Origin: Persephonella sp. IF05-L8
Lineage (GTDB): Bacteria; Aquificota; Aquificia; Aquificales; Hydrogenothermaceae
Assembly: GCF_000703045.1 (NCBI RefSeq)
Contig: NZ_JNLJ01000005.1
Location: forward strand, 473,023-537,022
Direction: 5' to 3'
DNA length: 64,000 nt
Shown here in pieces: positions 53,267-59,732 of this stretch. Each line of letters starts with the position of its first letter. Position 1 is the first letter of the stretch. A program made the translations under genes and the position numbers. The notes beneath the pieces are model-generated. The model worked only from the letters and a program-made list of their open reading frames with translations, had not been told where the DNA came from and did not search any database.

Positions 53267-53770
53267 TTATAAAGATTTTACGCAAGCCAAAACGTCGTCG
53301 TAGTTAGGCTCTTCTGTGATTTCAGGAACAAGCTGCTTGTAAACAACTTTTCCTTCTGCATCAACAACAAAAACAGCTCTTGCTAAAATTCCTTTAAGTG
53401 CTCCTTCTGCAATCAGAACCCCGTATTTTTCCATATCTCTGTATCTGAAGTCAGAAGCAACTGTTACATTTCCAATGTTGTAAGACTCACAAAATCTCTT
53501 TTCTGCAAACGGTAAGTCCATAGAAACAACTGTAACATCAATATCAAGACCTGCAACAAGTTCATTGAATTTTTTAGTTTCTGTTTCACATACAGGTGTG
53601 TCAAGTGATGGAACTGTAATAATAAGTTGTGGTTTTCCTTTTGCACCACCAATTGTTTTTTCTGAAAGGTCAGAAGCTACAACAACTGCCTCTGGGGCTC
53701 TGTCTCCAACATTGATTTCAGGCCCTGCTAAAGCAACTGGATTTCCTTTTAAGTTAACTGTTACTGCCAT
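53267..53770 (-). CDS. tpx: thiol peroxidase (atypical 2-Cys peroxiredoxin)
   Basis: 167 residues. Peroxidatic Cys61 in SLDTPVCETETKKF and resolving Cys in EKRFCESYNI near residue 95, with ASDFRYRDMEKYGVLI following, are typical of Tpx, which reduces organic peroxides with thioredoxin. The start at 53770 has AGGAGG at the right distance; the frame remains open further upstream but without a ribosome-binding site. The 231-base gap to the next divergent gene is AT-rich and should hold both promoters; a plus-strand TTGACA lies at 53932-53937 without a clear -10. Confidence 0.95.
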   Translation of the reverse strand: MAVTVNLKGNPVALAGPEINVGDRAPEAVVVASDLSEKTIGGAKGKPQLIITVPSLDTPVCETETKKFNELVAGLDIDVTVVSMDLPFAEKRFCESYNIGNVTVASDFRYRDMEKYGVLIAEGALKGILARAVFVVDAEGKVVYKQLVPEITEEPNYDDVLACVKSL

Positions 53771-54001
53771 AATGTTACCTCCTATCTTTTTATTTGAGTT
53801 TTGAAACATTCTACACAACCTAACTTTCAATTTTTATGATTTTTATCTTAATTTTAAAAACCGTCTAACTATTGATTTTCAAGCTTATGAGCCATATCAG
53901 TATAAATTTTAGCTTTTTATACTAAAAAAACTTGACAATATTATTATTAGAAATAAATTGTAATTATATACATAAAAAATTAAAAAAATAGGAGAGGCCA
54001 G

Positions 54002-54694
54002 ATGAATATTGTAGAACTGAGGGAATTACAGGCGATTAATACCCTTGTATTTGAGACGCTGGGACAACCAGAAAAGGAAAGGGAGTTTAAACTAAAAGCT
54101 CTCAAAAGATGGGGTTTTGACCTTTTATTTGGTAAAAAAGGGGGAGAAACCACATATTTCACAGCAGAAACAGGAAAAAGAGAAGTAGGGGACAAATACA
54201 CAGAGGAAGATGTCCACTATGAAGTGGAAGAAATCATCCATGAGCTTCCTAAAAACAAAAAGATATTTGCCCATATTGAGATGATGCACGGAAGGGCATA
54301 TCTGGTAGGGGAGTTGAGGGAAGGAGAAGAAAATATAGAAATCTTAAGAGTTCCAGCAGGTAGCATTCTCCTTGCCTATTTTAAGAAACATAAACTTCAT
54401 AATCTTATTGAGGCATTAAAAAATGTTGGAACAGCCCTGGAACTTGTTAAACAAAGAGGTCAGGAAGGAAAACCTGTTCCCTATGAGCAGCTTCCCAATG
54501 TGGCAAGGAGATTTTTAAGGGGAGCAAAAGACCTTGAAAAAGACGCAGGATTTGGAAGGGTAGCTCTCTCCTACTGGGGAGAGAACAAGGATGGGGATGC
54601 AAGATTTAGAGTGTCATGGTTATTGCCAACTATAGCCCTGTTTGACATCGACATAGCAGAAAAAGCAGACAAACTACTGGCAGCATTTAAGTAG
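54002..54694 (+). CDS. unrecognised cytoplasmic protein, 230 aa, first gene of the RAMP-prefoldin operon
   Basis: I do not recognise this family. The protein lacks cysteine, signal peptide and membrane span. The first half is mixed ([41 protein letters not shown]), the second mostly helical ([28 protein letters not shown]), ending with a strand-like [33 protein letters not shown] lies before the ATG. Fourteen bases separate it from the RAMP-like gene, so the two are probably made together. Large or small subunits of CRISPR effector complexes are not obviously matched. Confidence 0.8.
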   Translation: MNIVELRELQAINTLVFETLGQPEKEREFKLKALKRWGFDLLFGKKGGETTYFTAETGKREVGDKYTEEDVHYEVEEIIHELPKNKKIFAHIEMMHGRAYLVGELREGEENIEILRVPAGSILLAYFKKHKLHNLIEALKNVGTALELVKQRGQEGKPVPYEQLPNVARRFLRGAKDLEKDAGFGRVALSYWGENKDGDARFRVSWLLPTIALFDIDIAEKADKLLAAFK

Positions 54695-54708
54695 AGGGGA
54701 AGGGAGTT

Positions 54709-55431
54709 ATGGAACTTATATGCTGGACACCTGTTGTATTCAACCGTCATGGATTTCCAAGGGATGAGGAAGGTAGACCCTTCCTCCCAAGAAATCTTTT
54801 TACAGAAGCCCTAACTTCAGCAGTTATTTTCTATTACGTAAAAAAAGATAAAGAGATAGAAAATAAAGTCAAAAAGTATCTTTTAGGCTCAGATATCAAA
54901 TTTGAGGAGGTTTCTGATAAGGTTAAAGAAATAGTCCTGAGCAAATATCCTGTTTTAGACCAGTTAGATATCCCTGAAAAAACATATCTTCCAGAAAAGG
55001 ACATACAGGAAAAGTATATAGAAGTCTTTGACCTTAAAAGGTGGGAGGATATAAAAGGCTTTAAAACAGAAGTCTTCAAAGGCATTATTCCCCTTGAGAT
55101 TAAAAGTCCACATCTTGAAAAACTCAAAGCAGCGGCACACTCCTATGCCGAAGCCCTTGCAAAAATAGAACATAGCTTTTTAAAAGACCATCCCCTTGCT
55201 TCAATTTTCTACGAACCACTGATTAACGACCTGAAAAAATGGGACATTCCACTTCGTATAGGTATGTGGACAGAGGTTTCATTTAAAGGGGATTTGCTAT
55301 TTTTCTGGAGAATTAAGGAAGTCAGGGAAAAACTATTAAAAGAATTAAAGGTAGATATAAGACCCCGTTATGTCCTTTATCTACCACAGGAAAAACAAAC
55401 AACAGGTTGGGCTGAAATAAAAATCAAATAA
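54709..55431 (+). CDS. solitary RAMP-like (Csm5-like) protein
   Basis: 240 residues. Two segments point to the RAMP (ferredoxin-like RNA-binding) superfamily. The N-terminus, WTPVVFN at 6-12 followed by EEGRPFLPRNLFTEALTSAV at 20-39, parallels the TP-x-h-G and GxPYIPGSSLKGALR segments of Csm/Cmr RAMPs. The C-terminus, LRIGMWTEVSFKGDLLFFW from 182 and TTGWAEIKI at 231-239, parallels the LRxGxGSGF and PLGWxxLE ending of Csm5. No Cas10, other Cas gene or CRISPR array is in the window. The next gene encodes prefoldin alpha. The RAMP assignment comes from motif reading and is unproven. Confidence 0.5.
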   Translation: MELICWTPVVFNRHGFPRDEEGRPFLPRNLFTEALTSAVIFYYVKKDKEIENKVKKYLLGSDIKFEEVSDKVKEIVLSKYPVLDQLDIPEKTYLPEKDIQEKYIEVFDLKRWEDIKGFKTEVFKGIIPLEIKSPHLEKLKAAAHSYAEALAKIEHSFLKDHPLASIFYEPLINDLKKWDIPLRIGMWTEVSFKGDLLFFWRIKEVREKLLKELKVDIRPRYVLYLPQEKQTTGWAEIKIK

Positions 55432-55446
55432 AAGGAGGTGATAGCC

Positions 55447-55890
55447 ATGGCAAAAAAAGAGGTAAAAAAACAACCTACAACAGAGGAACTCAGCAGAGAG
55501 CTCAGAGGATACATAGCTCAAATTGAGGCTCTCAGAGCTGAAATTGCAGTTATTGATGAAAATATAGCAACTTACAGAACTGCAATTAAAACAATAAACA
55601 ACCTGAGGGACTTAGGTAAGGGTAAAAATATTCTCATCCCAATCGGAGCAGGAGCTCAGATTGAGGCAAAAATTGAAAACCCAGACAGAATAGTAGTCAG
55701 CATAGGTTCTGGAATATCTGCAGAGCTTAATGCAGAAGAGGCTTTAACACAGATAGCCAAAGAAATAGCCTCTCTGCAAGCACTTAGAAGAACACTTGAG
55801 GAAGCGATAGCTGAGGCTTATGCAAAAACAGAAGAACTACTCCAGAAAACAAGAGAAATAGGACAGGAAGAGGGTAAATCCTCAAAATAA
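55447..55890 (+). CDS. pfdA: prefoldin alpha-subunit-like protein
   Basis: 147 residues. A heptad coiled coil (about 12-55), a beta-hairpin core with GKNILIPIGAGAQIEAKI and IVVSIGSGISAELN (58-95) and a second coiled coil (97-138) are the exact layout of archaeal prefoldin alpha. Prefoldin is a hexamer (two alpha, four beta) that holds unfolded proteins between coiled-coil arms; it is universal in archaea and eukaryotes and rare in bacteria. The ATG at 55447 is chosen for AAGGAGGTGA six bases upstream, overlapping the RAMP gene's end region. A truncated beta-like gene follows after 12 bases. Confidence 0.85.
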   Translation: MAKKEVKKQPTTEELSRELRGYIAQIEALRAEIAVIDENIATYRTAIKTINNLRDLGKGKNILIPIGAGAQIEAKIENPDRIVVSIGSGISAELNAEEALTQIAKEIASLQALRRTLEEAIAEAYAKTEELLQKTREIGQEEGKSSK

Positions 55891-55902
55891 GAGAGGATAA
55901 TC

Positions 55903-56079
55903 ATGGAAGAAAAAGAACTATTAGAAAAACAGCTTAAGAAAAGTTTAGAACTACTTCAGCAACTGCCAGAAGATAGGAGGTTTTTTATCAACACCGGCGT
56001 TTTAATGGTGGAAGTCAGTAAAAAAGAAGCAGAGGAATACCTAAAAAAAGAGTTAGAAGGCCTGAGAGGAAACACATAA
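55903..56079 (+). CDS. minimal prefoldin beta-subunit-like protein, 58 aa
   Basis: ATG at 55903 with GAGAGG upstream. The segment LLQQLPEDRRFFINTG at 17-32 followed by VLMVEVSKKEAEEYLKKEL matches the beta-subunit core of archaeal prefoldin (leucine, proline, acidic pair, aromatic strand, V-G-x-L-h-V, K-E-x-x-x-x-L). Only about 16 residues of helix precede and 15 follow the core, so the long coiled-coil arms are missing. It could cap the alpha subunits or form the hexamer's base. The gene ends just before a strong terminator. Confidence 0.7.
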   Translation: MEEKELLEKQLKKSLELLQQLPEDRRFFINTGVLMVEVSKKEAEEYLKKELEGLRGNT

Positions 56080-56082
56080 AAC

Positions 56083-56112
56083 AAAAGGGCTGCGTGCCCT
56101 TTTATTTTTTTT
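56083..56112 (+). terminator. intrinsic terminator closing the RAMP-prefoldin operon
   Basis: AAAAGGGC (56083-56090) pairs with GCCCTTTT (56096-56103) around TGCGT, followed by a T-rich run. Confidence 0.9.
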
Positions 56113-56135
56113 ATTAAAAACAAAGGAGGTGAGCC

Positions 56136-57044
56136 ATGAGAAAACTATTAGGTGCTGTTTTATCAGCGGCAGTTATAGTTTCTCCTGTTTTTGCAAAAGA
56201 AGAAAACAAGAAAACAAATATACAGCAAAAACAGGAAACAGCAAGTTCTCTTATTGAAAGCTCTGGAAAAAGAAGCACACAAAAAGTAAGAGAGCAGGAA
56301 CTTCAAAAAATTATAAAAGAAGCAGCAAGCATTTATGCAGAAGGAAACAGAATTTTATTTTTGCTTACCCACGACAAGATAGAGGAAGCCAAAAAAGCTC
56401 TGAAAGCCCTTAAAGAAAGAGTAGATAAGTTAGAAAAACAGTATCAGGGTAAAATGGTCAGACTGCCTATAGACGTTATTGTTAATGAAGTGGTAGGAAT
56501 AACAGATATAGAACAGGCCAAAAAACTTGCAGAAGAAGTTAAAAAGGCAGTTAAAAACAATGATTTTGTAAAAGCAAGAATTTTACTGAATGCATTAAGG
56601 TCAGAAATAGTTATAGAAACTGTATATCTGCCTATTGGACTTTATAAACAGGCTATAGACCTTGCATATAAATTCCTTGAAGAAGGCAAGGTCAAAAATG
56701 CTATTTCTCAACTTCAAGTTGCTATGAATACTATAGAAATTGATACAACCATAATCCCAGAGCCAATTGCTATAGCATCACTTCTTGTTGAAGATGCCTC
56801 TAAACGCTTTAAAGATAATCCAGAGCAGGCTCTAAAACTTCTTGAGGAAGCTAAAAAACAGATTAAACTGGCTAAAGTCCTTGGTTATGTAAGAAATGAT
56901 AAGGATATAGAACCTCTCATAAAACAGATAGAAAAACTGGAAAAAGAGGTTAAAGCAAAAACAGGAACAAAAGAGAAGTTTAAATCTCTCTTTGAAAGCA
57001 TAGAGAAGTTCAAAGAAAGTTCTACACAAACAAGCACCAAATAA
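56136..57044 (+). CDS. YfdX family exported protein
   Basis: 302 residues. Signal peptide (about 1-20, ending VFA). The mature part is helical with two similar halves: the LPIDVIVNEVVGITDIEQAKKLAEEVKKAV segment and the YLPIGLYKQAIDLAYKFLEEGKVKNAI segment are the diagnostic LPI/LPL-plus-helix pattern of YfdX. E. coli YfdX is a periplasmic protein with reported chaperone-like behaviour under acid and other stress. AAGGAGGTGA lies before the ATG. It is a single-gene unit with its own terminator, directly after the prefoldin operon. Confidence 0.85.
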   Translation: MRKLLGAVLSAAVIVSPVFAKEENKKTNIQQKQETASSLIESSGKRSTQKVREQELQKIIKEAASIYAEGNRILFLLTHDKIEEAKKALKALKERVDKLEKQYQGKMVRLPIDVIVNEVVGITDIEQAKKLAEEVKKAVKNNDFVKARILLNALRSEIVIETVYLPIGLYKQAIDLAYKFLEEGKVKNAISQLQVAMNTIEIDTTIIPEPIAIASLLVEDASKRFKDNPEQALKLLEEAKKQIKLAKVLGYVRNDKDIEPLIKQIEKLEKEVKAKTGTKEKFKSLFESIEKFKESSTQTSTK

Positions 57045-57055
57045 ACTTCTCTATA

Positions 57056-57082
57056 AGCAGGCCTGAGGCCTGCTCATTTTTT
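57056..57082 (+). terminator. intrinsic terminator after the yfdX-like gene
   Basis: AGCAGGCC (57056-57063) pairs with GGCCTGCT (57067-57074) around TGA, followed by CATTTTTTC. Confidence 0.9.
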
Positions 57083-57115
57083 CTAAAAATTAATTAAATA
57101 AAAGGAGGATAAATT

Positions 57116-57583
57116 ATGAACAGAGTAGTATTGTTTTTTGTCAGTTCTATTATCGCAATTATGCTTGGATGGGGAATAGGTAGTTATATTACCTATAACA
57201 ATACCATTGAAGCAGTTGGGAAAATCCCCGGTTCTCCTATTGTTATAGGAGCTGTTTATGATAAGCCTACTCACTCTGTAGTTCTATCTATCATGAACCC
57301 TGGAACACTGCCTTTGACGGTAAAAGAGGAAGCATTTACATTTAAACCAGGTAAACAGTCTTCCCAGCAGGCTTATACAGTTGAGCATATTCCTGTAAAT
57401 ATTCCATTAATTCCTATGGGAATTACAACAGTTGCCATAAAACTCAAAAAAGGAACTCCAGAATTAAAAACAGGGGATATTGTCAAAACCACTTTGAAAT
57501 ATGTCCATCCTTTATCTAAAGATGAGTATTTTGTTAAACATGGCTATGAATATGGAGTTTCAGCCAAAAAGGAGGGTAAATAA
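57116..57583 (+). CDS. membrane-anchored protein with periplasmic beta domain, 155 aa
   Basis: One N-terminal span (about 4-25, with small-residue pattern GWGIGS) and a ~125-residue exported domain made of beta-like strands (SVVLSIMNPGTLPLTVKEEAFTF; TTVAIKLKKG). The N-P-G and L-P-L-T-V arrangement recalls immunoglobulin-like sandwich domains in periplasmic proteins, but I recognise no family. It overlaps the next gene by one base. AGGAGG lies upstream of the ATG. Confidence 0.75.
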   Translation: MNRVVLFFVSSIIAIMLGWGIGSYITYNNTIEAVGKIPGSPIVIGAVYDKPTHSVVLSIMNPGTLPLTVKEEAFTFKPGKQSSQQAYTVEHIPVNIPLIPMGITTVAIKLKKGTPELKTGDIVKTTLKYVHPLSKDEYFVKHGYEYGVSAKKEGK

Positions 57584-58149
57584 TGAATTATGAAAAAATT
57601 GCCTGGTTTATATTCTGGCTGACGTTTGGTTTTTTAATCTTAATGCTGTTTTATGGATTTTCTGTGCTGGTTTTAACAGCAACATCTGTTGAATTTGCAT
57701 ATCTGCTTGGTTTAGTATCCTTTTTGATACTGGGAAATAGACTTTTATTTGGATATGGCTGGATAGCAAACCTACTTGATAATGTTATCTCCTTCAAGCA
57801 AATTACTTCAGAGTATAGACAGAAACTTGAGGAAAAACTACAAGACAAACAACCTGAAGAGATGATAAGGGAATTTTCCTTTAAGGCTCTGCTTATTCTG
57901 GCATTTAAGGATTTGGATTATTACAGATATGCTTATTATGGTATTTTCCTTTTACTTGTATTGATAACTTTAATGGCAAAATTTAATTTATTAGGTGAGA
58001 TGGTTATTGGTAAATATATAGAAGGTGTCTTTTGGGGTTCCGCAACAGCTGTATTTTTTGTATGGGGGCTGGAACAATTAGCTAAAGTTTCGTTTGTAGA
58101 GTATAATCTTCTGGACTTAGAAGAAAAAAATAAAAACGGAGGTCAGTAA
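57583..58149 (+). CDS. integral membrane protein, 188 aa, about four spans
   Basis: Hydrophobic segments at about 7-31, 37-54, 121-138 and 148-168 with a soluble cytoplasmic helix between the second and third pair (QITSEYRQKLEEKLQDKQPEEMIREF). No transporter or enzyme motif is visible. It starts on the last base of the preceding gene's stop and is followed after one base by the histone-fold gene, so all three are made from one message. Family unknown. Confidence 0.75.
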   Translation: MNYEKIAWFIFWLTFGFLILMLFYGFSVLVLTATSVEFAYLLGLVSFLILGNRLLFGYGWIANLLDNVISFKQITSEYRQKLEEKLQDKQPEEMIREFSFKALLILAFKDLDYYRYAYYGIFLLLVLITLMAKFNLLGEMVIGKYIEGVFWGSATAVFFVWGLEQLAKVSFVEYNLLDLEEKNKNGGQ

Positions 58150-58150
58150 A

Positions 58151-58600
58151 ATGGCAGTAGTTGGGGCAGCCAAACTGGAAGCACTTATGAGAAAAGCGGC
58201 AAGCCTTGATATTGACAAAAACAAGGCAAAGGAAATCACCGATATTGTTGAAAAAAAACTTTATGACTTGCTTTTAATTGGTGAAAGAAATGCAAGTTAT
58301 AATGCCAGAGAAGTTATCTGGGAAGCAGATGTGCCTCTTACAAAAGGGTTCTTAGAGTCAATGCAAAAATTTAGAAAGCTTGAGGAAGAAATAGCTGTTG
58401 AGGATGTTTTAAATTTCCTTGCCACAATGCCACCTTTAAAATATCCACTGGAAGCAGAACTGGAAAAAAGACTTCCAGAAATAGTAGGAACTCTTATATA
58501 CATCCTTGCTCAGCTTATTAAAGAAATAGCTCCAGAAAGCAGAAAACCATCTTCAGAAGATATAGAAAAAGCAGGAAAAATATTAGATTTAACTATGTAA
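58151..58600 (+). CDS. DUF1931 histone-fold protein (aq_328 type)
   Basis: 149 residues. The sequence KLEALMRKAASLDIDKNKAKEITDIVEKKLYDLLL opens a first histone-fold-like half, and LTKGFLESMQKFRKLEEEIAVEDVLNFLATMP a second; this is the pattern of DUF1931, known from the Aquifex aeolicus protein aq_328, whose structure shows two histone folds in one chain. It is short of surface lysines compared with archaeal histones, so DNA binding is not certain. Its tight coupling to two membrane-protein genes is unexpected for a nucleoid protein. A hairpin follows the stop. Confidence 0.85.
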   Translation: MAVVGAAKLEALMRKAASLDIDKNKAKEITDIVEKKLYDLLLIGERNASYNAREVIWEADVPLTKGFLESMQKFRKLEEEIAVEDVLNFLATMPPLKYPLEAELEKRLPEIVGTLIYILAQLIKEIAPESRKPSSEDIEKAGKILDLTM

Positions 58601-58610
58601 TTTATCTCAT

Positions 58611-58628
58611 AGGGGCTTTTCGCCCCCT
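58611..58628 (+). terminator. hairpin after the histone-fold gene
   Basis: GGGGC (58612-58616) pairs with GCCCC (58622-58626). The T-run after it is poor (CTTATATAAAATATAAT), and the same sequence holds a TATAAT that could start the yqhA-like unit. Confidence 0.55.
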
Positions 58629-58674
58629 TATATAAAATATAATACAGAAGATTATCAGATTGGGAGGAGTAATA

Positions 58675-59211
58675 TTGTTTAAGATATTGGAAACCATTAT
58701 TGAGAGGATTTTATGGGAAAGTAGGTTTATGATTTTTCTTGCTGTGGTATCCAGCGTTCTTGCTGCTTTTGTTTTAGTTATGATAGGAACGTATGATATA
58801 TTCATAGTCATTAAAGATGCAACTCATATGTTCTCTTCCAAAGAGTATTTCAAAGAATTTCATAAAGAGGCAATTAAAAATATAGTTTCTGCAGTTGATG
58901 TTTATCTAATAGCTACAGTTCTACTTATATTTGGCTTAGGTTTATATGAGCTTTTTATATCCAAAATAGACCCTATGGAAAAAGATACTAAATCATCCAA
59001 AATCCTTGTAGTTCATACCTTAGACCAGTTAAAAGAAAAACTTGCAAAAGTAATCCTTATGGTTTTAATTGTTACATTTTTCAAATATGCCATTGAGTTT
59101 AAATATGAAGATATTAAAAATCTTCTATTCCTCAGTGTAGGTGTCTTCCTGATAGCCCTATCTATCTACTTTATGCATAAAGGACACAGCGAGGAACACA
59201 ACGAGCATTAA
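58675..59211 (+). CDS. YqhA/UPF0114 family membrane protein
   Basis: 178 residues with about four spans. IIERILWESRFMIFLAVVSSVLAAF at the start, then ISAVDVYLIATVLLIFGLGLYELFISKIDP near 85-115, which is the UPF0114 signature, and a His-rich end (HKGHSEEHNEH). Function unknown; recent family annotation is as small inner-membrane proteins. The start is TTG at 58675, since GGAGGAG lies six bases before it. A terminator follows directly. Confidence 0.87.
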   Translation: MFKILETIIERILWESRFMIFLAVVSSVLAAFVLVMIGTYDIFIVIKDATHMFSSKEYFKEFHKEAIKNIVSAVDVYLIATVLLIFGLGLYELFISKIDPMEKDTKSSKILVVHTLDQLKEKLAKVILMVLIVTFFKYAIEFKYEDIKNLLFLSVGVFLIALSIYFMHKGHSEEHNEH

Positions 59212-59230
59212 AGGGCTTTTTTGCCCTTCC
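59211..59230 (+). terminator. hairpin after the yqhA-like gene
   Basis: AAGGGC (59211-59216) pairs with GCCCTT (59223-59228) around six T, followed by CCTTTT. Confidence 0.65.
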
Positions 59231-59406
59231 TTTTAATCAACAGAAGGATAAATAATCTCAAAAGCCTATATTTCCCAAAACATTTAACAGTATAAGTTAT
59301 AATAAAATAAAAACTCTCCAAGACAAAAAATGGCAGTTGGACATAACCCGAAGAAACATAATTCAGGAAATACCACCTAAATTCATTTAAATTTATATAG
59401 ACCTAA

Positions 59407-59574
59407 ATTAATGGAGGAGTTGAAAAAGAAGGAAAAGAACATGCCACTGATGAAAAGCATCCACTTTATAAAGATAGTATTGAGAAAGGCAAATTAGAAG
59501 CTAAAAAAGAAGATATTTTAAGTCTATACAATGAACTAAAATTGGAACCTGAGAATATAGCAAAAATTTTATAA
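59407..59574 (+). pseudogene. C-terminal remnant of an Rpn-like (YhgA-type nuclease) family protein
   Basis: The frame has a stop at 59404 and no start with a ribosome-binding site. It reads ...HPLYKDSIEKGKLEAKKEDILSLYNELKLEPENIAKIL, resembling the E-x-G-K-x-E-G/A-K-K-E-D-I-L-x-L tail common to Rpn/DUF4351-type proteins of bacteria. The upstream nuclease part is missing. Assignment is weak but the codon pattern is protein-like. Confidence 0.4.
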
Positions 59575-59708
59575 AGTTCCTTTAAGTTTTGTGAACGAAG
59601 TTTTAGACAAAAGTAAATAAATAAGTGCAAAATCTTAATCTTAAAAATCTCTGATTAAATTCTATTTTTTATTTTAAGTTTACAGTTTAAAATTATTTTG
59701 GTTAATAA

Positions 59709-59724
59709 CTGTTTTTAAAAACAG
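59709..59724 (+). promoter_or_regulatory. 16-bp perfect palindrome before recN, SOS-box pattern
   Basis: CTGTTTTTAAAAACAG is an exact palindrome and fits CTGT-N8-ACAG, the E. coli LexA operator pattern. It ends eight bases before the recN ATG and adjoins its GAGG ribosome-binding site. Confidence 0.5.
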
Positions 59725-59732
59725 AGGTTTGT

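Larger units (their letters stand above)
59231..59732. other. 500-base gap before recN with a gene remnant and a palindrome
   Basis: The region is AT-rich and has no intact gene. A frame open from 59407 to 59574 carries what looks like the tail of an Rpn/PD-(D/E)XK-type protein (listed separately). The stretch 59575-59700 holds nothing I can name. The last 25 bases contain the recN palindrome. Confidence 0.6.

Noticed and set aside
53771-53830. Longer Tpx start
   Set aside because: Tpx proteins begin close to MAVTV; AGGAGG precedes that ATG, and the extra residues resemble no signal peptide.
53932-53966. TTGACA promoter for the RAMP-prefoldin operon
   Set aside because: The -35 is perfect but no -10 lies within 15-19 bases; left as a note only.
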